Assembly: GCA_903834925.1 (NCBI GenBank)
Contig: CAILLA010000071.1
Span: 1 to 58,057 of the forward strand
Length of the DNA stretch: 58,057 nucleotides
DNA from: an uncultured Schlesneria sp.
GTDB taxonomy: Bacteria > Planctomycetota > Planctomycetia > Planctomycetales > Planctomycetaceae
Reading direction: 5' to 3'
Made by a program: the position numbers and the translations under genes. Positions 46,060 through 54,872 of the stretch are shown here, in pieces (the stretch's first letter is position 1; every line of letters starts with the position of its first letter). The notes beneath the pieces are model-generated. The model saw only the letters and a list, made by a program, of their open reading frames with translations. It did not search any database and was not told the DNA's origin.

Positions 46060-47691
46060 TCAGGGGTTGATCGAAAATTCGGATGATGGGACGTGATTGG
46101 GGTATTCCCATTTTCCGACATTGTCTCGGACCCAATCGTAATAGAATCGAATCCCTCGATCGGTTGGGCCGGTTCCGTAACCACCCATTTCCGCGTGTGG
46201 TGCAGTTCCGCTGTAGTTGGTGATTCCCTGCACAAAACCCGAATGGAACATAAAGACCGCATTCGGTGCGTCGAGGTACTTGCGACAGTTTGAGAAGACG
46301 GCATCCAGGTTGGTCTGATTAAAGATTCCGTCGTTCTGGAAATAATCTTCGCGAATGGGTTCGACATTGACCACGAATCCGTCTTTCGGGATCGACATTC
46401 CCTTCTGAATGATTCGCACGTCCATTGTTGGATAATGATCTTCGGTATCTGCTTTCCAATGCGGACCAACCCCTGCTTCGATGTTCGGGGCAATCGCTTT
46501 GAACCAGGCGGTCATCTGAGCCTTCTTCTGTGGACCATCCGGTTCACGGATCAACAGTTTGTCCGCACTTAATGGGTGATTGAATTCATCGCACAGGTTG
46601 ACGAACACGTTTCGCAGTTTCTTTTCCGACAGAAAGCGGGCGGTTTCTTCGATCGCCGTTCGGATGGCTGTGTCATCGTAAAAGTCTTGATCCTTGCGGG
46701 GCGTGATGACTCCGATCATCACGACCATTCCACGACGATCCGCTTCGCGAATCAGCCATTCCATGCGTCGAGCGACTTCGGGCAAGAGCACGCCGTGTCG
46801 GCTGAATCCATTCAGACCGGCGTCACCATTGGGAAACCCCGCGTTGACCCCTTGAATATACGCGCCAACCAGATTGATTCCGTGTGCATTCATGTTGTCG
46901 AAGTTTCGTATGAAGCGTTCGGTCACGGCGTCACTGAAGAAGGCATTTCCGCAGCGAAGTCCCCACAGGTCGATCTCGTGTCCACCGAGATACGGTCGAT
47001 CCCTTTTGATTTCGAATTCCTTTGTTTCGGTAATCGTTTCGGCAGGTTTGGGTACGATCAGTTTTCCCGTCGCCGTCAGGTCATCGAAATACGTTTGAGC
47101 ATCGGATTTGGACCACAGCCCGATTCGCCCGCAACCTCGGATCGACGTGTCTTCGACTTCGATGTGAATCGTCTCGTCGAGGTGGCAGCCGATCTTGCCA
47201 CCGTTCATTGTGATCCGGAGCGTATGCCAGTCGGAATCGCCGGGTGCTTTGATGCTGCCGAGTTGAATTCGTTTGCCGTCAACCACTTTGTAGACGCGGA
47301 ACGAATCTTCCAGTGGATTGAAACGAGCCAGGTAATAGGTCTGCGAATTCTTGACACGCCAGACCAGGCCACCTCCTTGATCAACTACCCCTTTTATTGC
47401 CTTCAGCCGGACACTTAGTTCCAGATCCGAATAGAGAACATCGGGTCGGAGAATGAGATTGAAGACGGAGTCTGCGTTTTGGGCGATCTGGGCAAGGATA
47501 TGATTTTTCCCATCCTGCGCGACAGTCCATTCGCCAACAGCGGAGCGAAAGCCATATGCTGGCTTGCCCGAAGGGTCCCGTTCAAAATCCCATTTCCGGT
47601 CACCATTCACTGCATCATTCGCCACTGCTATTCCGGTGACAAGGCTACCAATGACGATTGCGAGTTGTAGACGAAACAAGTTGATTTCCAT
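46060..47691 (-). CDS. Exported two-domain protein: lectin-like domain plus glycosidase-like barrel
   Basis: About 543 residues from ATG 47691 (residue 5 of the longer frame). A signal peptide ends near VAN-DAV. The first domain (residues 30-210, with GGGLVWRVKN and DSDWHTLRITM, GRIGLWSKSDAQTYFDDL) is a concanavalin-like fold similar to DUF1080. The second (about 225-540) looks like a TIM barrel with HGINLVGAYI, GMVVMIGVITP, VNLCDEFNHP and FMFHSGF. DEFNHP could hold an acid residue, but no named glycoside hydrolase family is assured. A sugar-degrading role in the envelope is inferred. Confidence 0.75.
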   Translation of the reverse strand: MEINLFRLQLAIVIGSLVTGIAVANDAVNGDRKWDFERDPSGKPAYGFRSAVGEWTVAQDGKNHILAQIAQNADSVFNLILRPDVLYSDLELSVRLKAIKGVVDQGGGLVWRVKNSQTYYLARFNPLEDSFRVYKVVDGKRIQLGSIKAPGDSDWHTLRITMNGGKIGCHLDETIHIEVEDTSIRGCGRIGLWSKSDAQTYFDDLTATGKLIVPKPAETITETKEFEIKRDRPYLGGHEIDLWGLRCGNAFFSDAVTERFIRNFDNMNAHGINLVGAYIQGVNAGFPNGDAGLNGFSRHGVLLPEVARRMEWLIREADRRGMVVMIGVITPRKDQDFYDDTAIRTAIEETARFLSEKKLRNVFVNLCDEFNHPLSADKLLIREPDGPQKKAQMTAWFKAIAPNIEAGVGPHWKADTEDHYPTMDVRIIQKGMSIPKDGFVVNVEPIREDYFQNDGIFNQTNLDAVFSNCRKYLDAPNAVFMFHSGFVQGITNYSGTAPHAEMGGYGTGPTDRGIRFYYDWVRDNVGKWEYPNHVPSSEFSINP

Positions 47692-47919
47692 GATTGACGG
47701 CAAGTCGTGAGTGATTTGAGTTCGCTGAAGAACCGCCCGACAATCTCAGGCGGAATGTCTCTATTGTGGCCGCCAGCGCTCAATAACTGCAAGTGTGTGA
47801 CATTGATCAATGCGATCGAACTGGCAGATGAGTTTAGCCGATTGGTATCATCGTTTCAGATCGCACGCAACAAAATCACTTTCCGCTGTGCATTGTTAAA
47901 TTCAGGAGTCACATCGATC

Positions 47920-48240
47920 ATGGGCCGTCTTGTGATTGTGGCATTCAAGCCGAAGCCGGGGAAGGACGCGGAACTTGCCGCCGTTGTCGGGAAGCATTGG
48001 GGCATCCTGAAGCGGGAGGGATTGGTTACCGATCGTCCTCCATATGCGATGCAGGCCAAGGATGGAACGATTCTTGAGGTCTTTGAATGGCTGTCACCGG
48101 AAGCCATCGAAAAAGCCCATCACAACCCGGCGGTTCTCGCGCTATGGGCGGAATTTGAGGCCGCCTGCGACTACGTTCCGCTGGCCGGTTTGTCCGAATC
48201 TCATAATCTCTTTGCCGAGTTTCAGCCGTTGCCAATCTAA
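47920..48240 (+). CDS. Small ABM-like (dimeric alpha-beta barrel) protein
   Basis: 106 residues from ATG 47920 with TTCAGGAG 10 bp upstream. It begins MGRLVIVAFKPKPGKDAELAAVV and contains EVFEWLSPEAIEKAHHNPAV and FAEFQPLPI, a layout like antibiotic-biosynthesis monooxygenase or related ferredoxin-like barrels. Residues 5' of 47920 in the same open frame are not part of it. Function unknown. It is followed 7 bp later by modA, so the two are probably co-transcribed. Confidence 0.75.
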   Translation: MGRLVIVAFKPKPGKDAELAAVVGKHWGILKREGLVTDRPPYAMQAKDGTILEVFEWLSPEAIEKAHHNPAVLALWAEFEAACDYVPLAGLSESHNLFAEFQPLPI

Positions 48241-48247
48241 TCGATAA

Positions 48248-49093
48248 ATGCACTACATAAAATCACTTTTCGGGGTTGTGGTCCTGTTCGCTTGTGTGGC
48301 GGGTTGTCAACGAGAGCCCGTACCATCTGGTGCAGATACGTCACCAAAACCGTCGGAATCGCAGCCCGCGTCCAAGTTGACCGAAACAAAGATTTCTGTC
48401 GCGGCAGCTTCGGATTTGAAGTTTGTGTTTGAGGAAGTTGTGAGTGAGTTCAAAAAGCGGCATCCTGAGATTCAGGTTGAGACGACATTCGGCTCATCGG
48501 GAAATTTCTTCGCTCAGCTTACGAACAAAGCACCCTTTGATATTTTTTTCTCAGCGGATCTCGGTTACCCCGACAAGCTGATTGAGCAAGGGGATGGGTT
48601 GAAGGAAAGCCTGTTTTCTTATGCCGTGGGACATATTGGAATCTGGGTGCGAAACGATTCACCGCTGAATCCTGAACGGGATGGAATCGCCGTTTTAAAA
48701 AATCCTGCGGTCAGGAAGATTGCCATCGCAAATCCGAGATTCGCTCCTTACGGTCGAGCGGCGGAAGCGGCTTTGAAACATTTTGAAATCTACGAATCGA
48801 TTCAGGGTCGCCTGGTTCTCGGCGATAACATCGCACAGACTGCTCAGTTTGTAGAAACAGGAGCGGCAGATGTTGGACTGATTTCAGCATCACTGGCCAC
48901 GGCATCGACGTTGAAAGATAAGGGGCGGTTTTGGATGTTGTCGACCGATTCTTACCCGAAAATGGTTCAGGGAGGTGTAATCCTTTCGTGGGCCAAAGAT
49001 CGCGAGGCTTGTGAAAAGCTTCGTTCATTTGTCATTTCAGAAGCCGGTCAGGCGATACTTAAAAAATATGGTTTTGCACAGCCGAAAGAATGA
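48248..49093 (+). CDS. modA: Molybdate ABC transporter substrate-binding lipoprotein
   Basis: 281 residues. A lipoprotein signal (VLFACVAGC) is followed by a Ser/Pro linker and the periplasmic-binding fold. AAASDLKFVFEE, FGSSGNFFAQL, DIFFSADLGYPDKL, ANPRFAPYGRAAEA and DVGLISASLA fit ModA. No modB or modC is in the window, so this may be a lone binding protein or the transporter lies elsewhere. It follows the ABM-like gene at 7 bp. moaD/moaE about 4 kb upstream make molybdate the likeliest oxyanion. Confidence 0.88.
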   Translation: MHYIKSLFGVVVLFACVAGCQREPVPSGADTSPKPSESQPASKLTETKISVAAASDLKFVFEEVVSEFKKRHPEIQVETTFGSSGNFFAQLTNKAPFDIFFSADLGYPDKLIEQGDGLKESLFSYAVGHIGIWVRNDSPLNPERDGIAVLKNPAVRKIAIANPRFAPYGRAAEAALKHFEIYESIQGRLVLGDNIAQTAQFVETGAADVGLISASLATASTLKDKGRFWMLSTDSYPKMVQGGVILSWAKDREACEKLRSFVISEAGQAILKKYGFAQPKE

Positions 49094-49156
49094 GATCGGC
49101 TTCACAGTCGAGTGATCTCGTTTTAAAATCGCATCTACTGACAATGGAGTGTGACG

Positions 49157-51715
49157 ATGAAACGGATTTTCATTTTTCTGCTTGGGTTGCTTCCATGCTG
49201 GCATGGAACGGTGTTGTCCCAGTTACCGGAAACGTCTCGTCAATTACATGGGACCCATCGTGTCACGCCGAAGCAGTTGGAGGAAATTCGAAGAAAAGAG
49301 AGTCAGACACAGAACCAGCCAAATCCGACAACGCTATTCTCGATGCCGAGCAGCTCGCGGGGCAAGTCAATCGATTCGCCTGAAACACTCGGTCGCCTTT
49401 ATGCAAAAATGTCGCGCCGTGACCGTCGATTTCACTTTGGGCACGCGAAAGCCACGCTGGAGGGACGAGATCTCGAACAGGCGATCTCCAGAACGAAAGA
49501 CGTCGTTTTATACGAATTAGAAGTCACGGAAACCGATCCCGACTTGCCATTGATCGACGTTGATGGGGATGGGACTCCAGATCAAGTCGATGCGATCCGG
49601 TACAGCGGACCAGGCGTTCTGAATCGGCGATTATGTGGTCCAACGATTGTTATTGATCGCCATCAAAAGCTGATCATCAATTTGAAGAATAAATTGAAGG
49701 CAAGTCGCGAACCGGTTCTCGAATGGAATGCGGGTTCTGAACCCCCATCGCCTCCTGATCCGCCTGCCTACTGGATGATGGATGCGCCTCACAATTTATT
49801 CTCGATCAATTTGCACACACATGGATTGCACGTCAGCCCTGGCGGCGGTCACGATAATGCCTTTCTCGATCTGCCCCCCGCCACAGGTGACAAGGCGAAT
49901 GAATTATTCCTCGATTATGAGCTTCTTCAAAATCACGTTGCGGGAACATTCTGGTATCACTCGCATCTTCATGGTTCGGCTGCCTATCAGCTGGCGAATG
50001 GGCTCGCTGGTGCCTTAATCGTTCTCGGGGATACCGACGCTGCATCAAACGATCTCGAAAGGTTAAAAGAAATCCAGGCTGCCAATCGGATCAAGCATCC
50101 AACAGACAGTGCAAAAGACGTTGAGTATGGTCGCGTTCTTCTGCTCCAGCAATTGGTTTTCACGAAAGTGGGTGGCCAGAACGGAGACGAACGAACCAGG
50201 TGGATCGTTGATCCGGCAGATGTAAACGATCGCAAAAATGCACCTGCCGATAAAAACGTTGCCCGGATTACCGAGGGGATCCCAAGCAATAAGCCGGAAT
50301 CAGCGGAAGTCCTCGCGGTGAATGGTCAGAGTGCCCCTGCCATCGAGATTCAACGCGGACAAATCGAGCGTTGGCGGTTGATTCACGCCGGTCGAGAATC
50401 AGAATTGAACCTCGCCTGGTATCGTGCGAGTGATTTGAAGGACACGTCAATTGATGTCCCCATAATTTCCAATGCAATCGAAACTTATGAGATCGCGACG
50501 GATGGAATCCCAACCGGGCATCTCAAAAAGAAAATCAATAACGAACTTTATCCGGGATACCGCAGTGACGTCCTTGTAAGGGTCACAGATCAGGCAACTG
50601 ATGGGGAGTATTGGCTGTTTCCTTCCGAAGCAAAACGCCTGGTACGAACTCATCTCGGGCCGGTCAAGAACGCCACTCCTGTCGCGAAGCTGATCGTTAA
50701 AGGGGAACTTGCGATTCCGATGAGCCTGCCGCCAATCGCACAGATTTTGAAGCTTAAGCGTCCGCCCCCCGACATGACCGGCGCAGAAAACCTGGATCTG
50801 AATTTTACGTTTGCCGATAAGGAACGATTCGGTGTTTCGACCGTTCCGCGCCATGTGGGAAAGCCGTACGCTGAATCGGGCCATGTGGAAAGTATCACGA
50901 TTAAGATCGATACTCCTCAGATCTGGAATCTTGGCGTTCGCGAGTTTCTGCCGGGGGTTCCGGAGTCTGTCAAACACCCATTTCACTTACACGTGAATCC
51001 TTTTTATGTTCCATCACTGGGGGTGTGGAAAGACACGCTTGCAATCAGTCGCGAGATCGTGACCCCGATCCACTTTATCGCCTCCGACTATTGCGGACGA
51101 TCCGTCATACATTGCCACATTTTTGATCACGAAGATCAAGGGATGATGAAAGACCTCAATATCGTGGGAACCTCACGTGCCCAATATCCCGATCTCTATC
51201 TGTTGGAACGGGTCCCTCAAAGGGAACGAACGAAAATTGAGGGACTAGATCTTGTTCCAGGTAAGAACAACGTGCTGTTGTTCATCAGCGGAATGGGGTG
51301 TCCGCACTGTGCCGAGGGGCTGATCAAACTCTGGAAACGTTCGGAATCCTTGAAAAATCTTGACGCAAAGATCAAATGCATGAGTGCGACTCCGTTTCAG
51401 CAACGGGAACTGACAGCTCTGGGACTCAGCAAAAAGGACCACTTCACGTTTCATGAGATCCCCCACGCTTTCAAACTGGCCGACTGCGATTCGGCAGCGG
51501 CAACTGCGAACGACCCGGGGATCACACACGGGGTTCTGATCTTCGACACGCAACAGAGGCTGCGATTTCGGTATCTTGCCGATCGTCCCTTAAGTGATCT
51601 GGATGAAATCACTTACGCCCTGATGGAACTTAATGACACGAGTCCTGGCCCGAGTCCAAAAGGGCGCTTTCAACGCGTGCCGAACGCAAAGCGAAAGACA
51701 ACGTCAGAGAATTGA
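49157..51715 (+). CDS. Multicopper oxidase fused to a C-terminal thioredoxin-like domain
   Basis: About 852 residues from ATG 49157 with GGAGTG upstream; signal peptide IFIFLLGLLPCWHG. The copper motifs are LHTHGLH (His220), FWYHSHLHG (His268), HPFHLHV (His607) and HCHIFDHEDQGMM (His652, Cys653 and axial Met), a full three-domain laccase/CotA-like set. After the oxidase, residues about 695-835 carry ISGMGCPHCAEGL (Cys715, Cys718) in a thioredoxin/peroxiredoxin-like fold. The N-terminal DVDGDGTPDQVD is a calcium-like loop. It may oxidise metals (Cu, Fe, Mn) or organic substrates in the periplasm. The redox tail is unusual. Confidence 0.88.
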   Translation: MKRIFIFLLGLLPCWHGTVLSQLPETSRQLHGTHRVTPKQLEEIRRKESQTQNQPNPTTLFSMPSSSRGKSIDSPETLGRLYAKMSRRDRRFHFGHAKATLEGRDLEQAISRTKDVVLYELEVTETDPDLPLIDVDGDGTPDQVDAIRYSGPGVLNRRLCGPTIVIDRHQKLIINLKNKLKASREPVLEWNAGSEPPSPPDPPAYWMMDAPHNLFSINLHTHGLHVSPGGGHDNAFLDLPPATGDKANELFLDYELLQNHVAGTFWYHSHLHGSAAYQLANGLAGALIVLGDTDAASNDLERLKEIQAANRIKHPTDSAKDVEYGRVLLLQQLVFTKVGGQNGDERTRWIVDPADVNDRKNAPADKNVARITEGIPSNKPESAEVLAVNGQSAPAIEIQRGQIERWRLIHAGRESELNLAWYRASDLKDTSIDVPIISNAIETYEIATDGIPTGHLKKKINNELYPGYRSDVLVRVTDQATDGEYWLFPSEAKRLVRTHLGPVKNATPVAKLIVKGELAIPMSLPPIAQILKLKRPPPDMTGAENLDLNFTFADKERFGVSTVPRHVGKPYAESGHVESITIKIDTPQIWNLGVREFLPGVPESVKHPFHLHVNPFYVPSLGVWKDTLAISREIVTPIHFIASDYCGRSVIHCHIFDHEDQGMMKDLNIVGTSRAQYPDLYLLERVPQRERTKIEGLDLVPGKNNVLLFISGMGCPHCAEGLIKLWKRSESLKNLDAKIKCMSATPFQQRELTALGLSKKDHFTFHEIPHAFKLADCDSAAATANDPGITHGVLIFDTQQRLRFRYLADRPLSDLDEITYALMELNDTSPGPSPKGRFQRVPNAKRKTTSEN

Positions 51716-51995
51716 GCAGAGCAGTCAGTTGAATCTTGATCGGAAGCACTCTTTTACGGTTGCAATCCGCTCAATTAAGTCGTAGCGTCTCATATAAGAC
51801 ATTTACGCCATAATTCTCATTTGCGTGCATCGGGTTGTCCTATGCAAAGTCGGCAGCGAAACACGTTCCTCGTGGGGTTGTGATGACTTATTAAACGCAT
51901 TTGGGATCGTGTGGAAGCAGGAATCTGCGCATCGCCACCTCAGAGAAATTCACCACCTGCAATTTTCCAATGAAGCCATAAGGCTATATATATTA

Positions 51996-52024
51996 TTGAC
52001 TTAAGTGTTTTTATCGAAAAATAT
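51996..52024 (+). promoter_or_regulatory. Promoter candidate before DUF1559 gene 1
   Basis: -35 TTGACT (51996-52001), 17-bp spacer, -10 AAATAT (52019-52024). The flanks are AT-rich. The start point would be near 52031, about 15 bp before the palindrome. Confidence 0.55.
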
Positions 52025-52045
52025 CAACGCAATATGTATTGAAAC

Positions 52046-52060
52046 TGAGACTCAGTCTCA
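52046..52060. promoter_or_regulatory. Fur-box-like 7-1-7 palindrome
   Basis: TGAGACT-C-AGTCTCA is a perfect 7-1-7 inverted repeat and keeps the TGA.A.T core of Fur boxes (TGATAAT-N-ATTATCA). It lies just downstream of the promoter at 51996, so bound Fur-type protein could block it. The link to iron is inference. Confidence 0.5.
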
Positions 52061-52163
52061 ATACTATTCCTGCGGGGTTGAAGTCTGATTGCTCGTCGTT
52101 TTCAGGTGATACCTTAAAGATGGATGAGTTCGATATTTCTTATGACTTCAGTGGGGGTGCCCT

Positions 52164-53102
52164 GTGAATCGCGTTGATTTCTTTTCAAAAAAGGTGCGTA
52201 ACGGATTTACGCTGATCGAGTTGCTGGTAGTGACAGCAATTATCGCTGTCCTGGTGAGTCTACTTTTGCCGGCCGTCCAGCAGGCACGTGAGGCCGCTCG
52301 TCGAACTCAATGTAAGAACAATCTGAAGCAGATCGGTCTGGCCATGCAGAATTACTGCGACTTATACAGCCGATTTCCTCCTGGATATGTCGCCAGTTCA
52401 GATACGACTGCGACAACTCCGGGTTGGGGTTGGAGTGTGATGATTCTTCCTCAAATCGATCAATTTTCACTTTTTGGATTGTTCAATTTCAGTTTTCCGA
52501 TCGAACATCCTTTGAACTCGGTTCCTGTTGGGACGAGATTGCCAACGTTCGTCTGCCCGTCAGACATTGCCCCGGACGGAACCTTCTCGATTACAAATTC
52601 GGCGTCCCTTCAAGTCGTTCAAACGGGCCCGAGCAGTTTTGTTGGATGCGTTGGAAACGATTCATCCGATGTCGATGACAACGTGAATCCAGGAAATGGA
52701 ATGCTCTTTCGCAACAGCAATATCCGTTTTGCCGAGGTATTAGATGGAACGTCAAATACGATTCTTGTGGCAGAACGATCGTGGTCTCAAGCAAAAGGGA
52801 GTTGGATCGGCGCACCCAATAAAGGCCGCTTACGAGCAGGGTCAAAAAATCCCGCCGCTCCGCTTGATGAAGCATCGTCATTTCACGTATTGGGTCATGC
52901 CCATTGGATCAATACTATGAATGATCCTGATGGAGGGTTGGACGATTTTTCCAGCCTGCACTCAGGCGGCGTCAATGCTCTGTTCGTCGATGGCTCGGTT
53001 CGGTTCTTGCATTCGGTGACAAGCGATGGCGGTTCGGCGAATATCCTTCAGGCACTGGGAACTCGTGCTGGAGGTGAAATTACCGCCGACTTTGGCTATT
53101 GA
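52164..53102 (+). CDS. DUF1559 prepilin-like protein, copy 1
   Basis: 312 residues from GTG 52164. A type IV pilin/pseudopilin N-terminus (GFTLIELLVVTAIIAVLVSL) has the prepilin peptidase site just before Phe, followed by the diagnostic VQQAREAARRTQCKNNLKQI and a DUF1559 body ending GGVNALFVDGSVRFLH and GGEITADFGY. The DUF1559 family is greatly expanded in planctomycetes; its function is not settled, perhaps surface pseudopili. It is preceded by the Fur-like site. Confidence 0.93.
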   Translation: MNRVDFFSKKVRNGFTLIELLVVTAIIAVLVSLLLPAVQQAREAARRTQCKNNLKQIGLAMQNYCDLYSRFPPGYVASSDTTATTPGWGWSVMILPQIDQFSLFGLFNFSFPIEHPLNSVPVGTRLPTFVCPSDIAPDGTFSITNSASLQVVQTGPSSFVGCVGNDSSDVDDNVNPGNGMLFRNSNIRFAEVLDGTSNTILVAERSWSQAKGSWIGAPNKGRLRAGSKNPAAPLDEASSFHVLGHAHWINTMNDPDGGLDDFSSLHSGGVNALFVDGSVRFLHSVTSDGGSANILQALGTRAGGEITADFGY

Positions 53103-53260
53103 TTATGAAACTAACGTTGAATTTCTTCGCGCTCCCTGAAGTAGGTACACGTATCGACGAAGCGGTTCAGCGGGAACCTCGCCCTGGCCTGCTGAACTGG
53201 CCAAGTAGATGCACGGAATACTGCTGCGCTTTGTGAGTAAATTAGCAATCGAAACCCGGT

Positions 53261-53358
53261 GTGCCACGGTTTTGGAGTCCTCGACAAGGCCGCGTCCTCA
53301 TTGGTCGATAACGCGTTCGAAGAGGACCGCCTTACCGAAGACGGTAAAACCGTGGCAC
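53261..53358. repeat. Cloverleaf-forming dispersed element, copy C (98 bp)
   Basis: Begins GTGCCACGG and ends CCGTGGCAC. Closing stem GTGC/GCAC; arm 1 (5-34) pairs CGGTTTTG with CAAGGCCG using two G-U pairs; the middle arm pairs TCCTC with GAGGA; the tip of arm 2 pairs TTACCG and CGGTAA around AAGA. The sequence differs from copy A in every arm while most pairing is kept. Confidence 0.65.
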
Positions 53359-53462
53359 CCATCATCGCAGCTTTTTGTTCGAAAAGCTCTTCGTCACTGG
53401 CGACACAAAAATCCCACGTTCATGTTGTTTCATCACGCCAGCCTCGCCCTCCCGGATGGGTT

Positions 53463-53477
53463 GCGGGCAAAGCCCGC
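53463..53477 (-). terminator. Hairpin after the NtrC-type gene
   Basis: GCGGGC-AAA-GCCCGC, 7 bp after the regulator's stop codon on the minus strand. There is no T-run, so a factor-independent terminator is uncertain. Confidence 0.4.
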
Positions 53478-53483
53478 GCTGGG

Positions 53484-54872
53484 TCAATCCGATGCCTTTG
53501 ACCCAAGCTTCGTACGCAGTGTTGCTCGGTCAAGTCCAAGCAGTTTTGCGGCGCCACTGCGGTTTTGTTGAGTAAAAGAAAGAACCTCATTCAGCAAGGC
53601 GGTATCGGCAACGATTGAAAAACGTCGGTAAAGATCGTTCATGCCTGCATTTTGAGGTTCGCCGAGTTGTCGCTGAACCCACGATGCAATTGCGAGTCGA
53701 AGTTCTTCGACGGATTCAGTTCCAGGCGGAAAATCAATCGGCGACGGCGGAAGATGTTCTGCGACCAACGGGCCACCACGCGAAAGAACGACCGCATGAT
53801 CGATCGCGTTTCGTAATTCGCGGATATTGCCTGGCCAGGTTCTCTTTTCGACTTCTGCCCAGAATTCATCGGTGACATTCGGCTTCATCGAATTCAGATG
53901 TCTTCCGATAAAATATTCGACTAGCGGCCTGAGATCCTCGCGGTGAGACCGTAACGGCGGAAGTTCGATCGCAAAGACTTTCAGCCGGTGATACAGGTCT
54001 TCTCGAAAATTGTGTTCGACGATCATGGTCCTGAGATCGCGGTTCGTGGCGGCGAGCACTCTGGCGTTGGTCGTCCGTTCGTGGCTGGTTCCAACACGCG
54101 TGAAGGAATGGGATTCAAGAACACGTAACAGTTTCACTTGAATCGCAGGTGGAGTCTCACCGATCTCGTCGAGAAAGATCGTCCCGTTTTCGGCCAGTTC
54201 GAACAGCCCCTGCCGATCTTCGGTGGCTCCGGTGAAAGCTCCTTTTCCGTGTCCGAACAGTTCACTTTCGATGACCGATGGATTCAAGCTTGCGAGACTG
54301 ACTCGCACAAATGGGTCGCTACGGCGGTTGCTATGCCGATGGATCGCCTCGGCAACGAGCTCTTTTCCTGTCCCCGTTTCACCGGTGATCAGGATGGGGA
54401 ATTCGGTTGGTGCCATCAAGGCGATCTGTTTGAAGATCGCCTGCATCGCTGGCCCGTGGCCGATCAATTGATTTGCTTGGGCGGGCTGGGAAGGACCCGT
54501 CGTTTCCTTTGATAGCGTCTGAATTGCGCGAGAGATCACCGACAGAAACTCGGGTAGCTCAAACGGTTTCACCAGGTATTCAAAGGCACCTCGACTGACC
54601 GCATCAACGACTGTCTGAAGATCCCCAAAGGCAGTCATGACGACAATGGGGGTCGAGGGTAATCGCTTACGGAAACCTGGGATGGCGGACAGACCATCCT
54701 GTCCTGGCAAGCGGATATCGAGCACGATCACTTCGGGGACAAACGTGTTAAGAACTTTGTCAGCCCGTTCAATCGATGCCGCAATCTGGACATCATAACC
54801 TTGATCGGTGAGCCGTTCTTTCAGGCTCCAGCAAATCGCTGGTTCGTCATCGATGATCAGAATTCGAGGCAT
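53484..54872 (-). CDS. NtrC-family sigma-54-dependent response regulator
   Basis: 462 residues: receiver domain (LDIRLPG, Asp52), AAA+ domain (Walker A ITGETGTGKE, sigma-54 contact GKGAFTGAT, Walker B TIFLDEIGE) and a Fis-type HTH at the end (RSGAAKLLGLDRATLR). It activates sigma-54 promoters. The start codon overlaps the kinase stop as TAATG, so the pair is translationally coupled. Targets are not visible; the two flanking DUF1559 genes are candidates by position only. Confidence 0.95.
   Translation of the reverse strand: MPRILIIDDEPAICWSLKERLTDQGYDVQIAASIERADKVLNTFVPEVIVLDIRLPGQDGLSAIPGFRKRLPSTPIVVMTAFGDLQTVVDAVSRGAFEYLVKPFELPEFLSVISRAIQTLSKETTGPSQPAQANQLIGHGPAMQAIFKQIALMAPTEFPILITGETGTGKELVAEAIHRHSNRRSDPFVRVSLASLNPSVIESELFGHGKGAFTGATEDRQGLFELAENGTIFLDEIGETPPAIQVKLLRVLESHSFTRVGTSHERTTNARVLAATNRDLRTMIVEHNFREDLYHRLKVFAIELPPLRSHREDLRPLVEYFIGRHLNSMKPNVTDEFWAEVEKRTWPGNIRELRNAIDHAVVLSRGGPLVAEHLPPSPIDFPPGTESVEELRLAIASWVQRQLGEPQNAGMNDLYRRFSIVADTALLNEVLSFTQQNRSGAAKLLGLDRATLRTKLGSKASD

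Larger units (their letters stand above)
51716..52163. other. Regulatory intergenic region upstream of a DUF1559 gene
   Basis: 448 bp holding a promoter (51996-52024) and a Fur-like palindrome (52046-52060). The first 250 bp show nothing recognisable. Confidence 0.6.
53103..53483. other. Convergent intergenic region with cloverleaf copy C
   Basis: 381 bp. It contains the element at 53261-53358 and a hairpin at 53463-53477. No gene was supported; the open frames here are repeat-derived. Confidence 0.55.

Noticed and set aside
53463-53477. Classic intrinsic terminator
   Set aside because: Strong GC hairpin but no following T-run on the minus strand; kept only as a low-confidence terminator.
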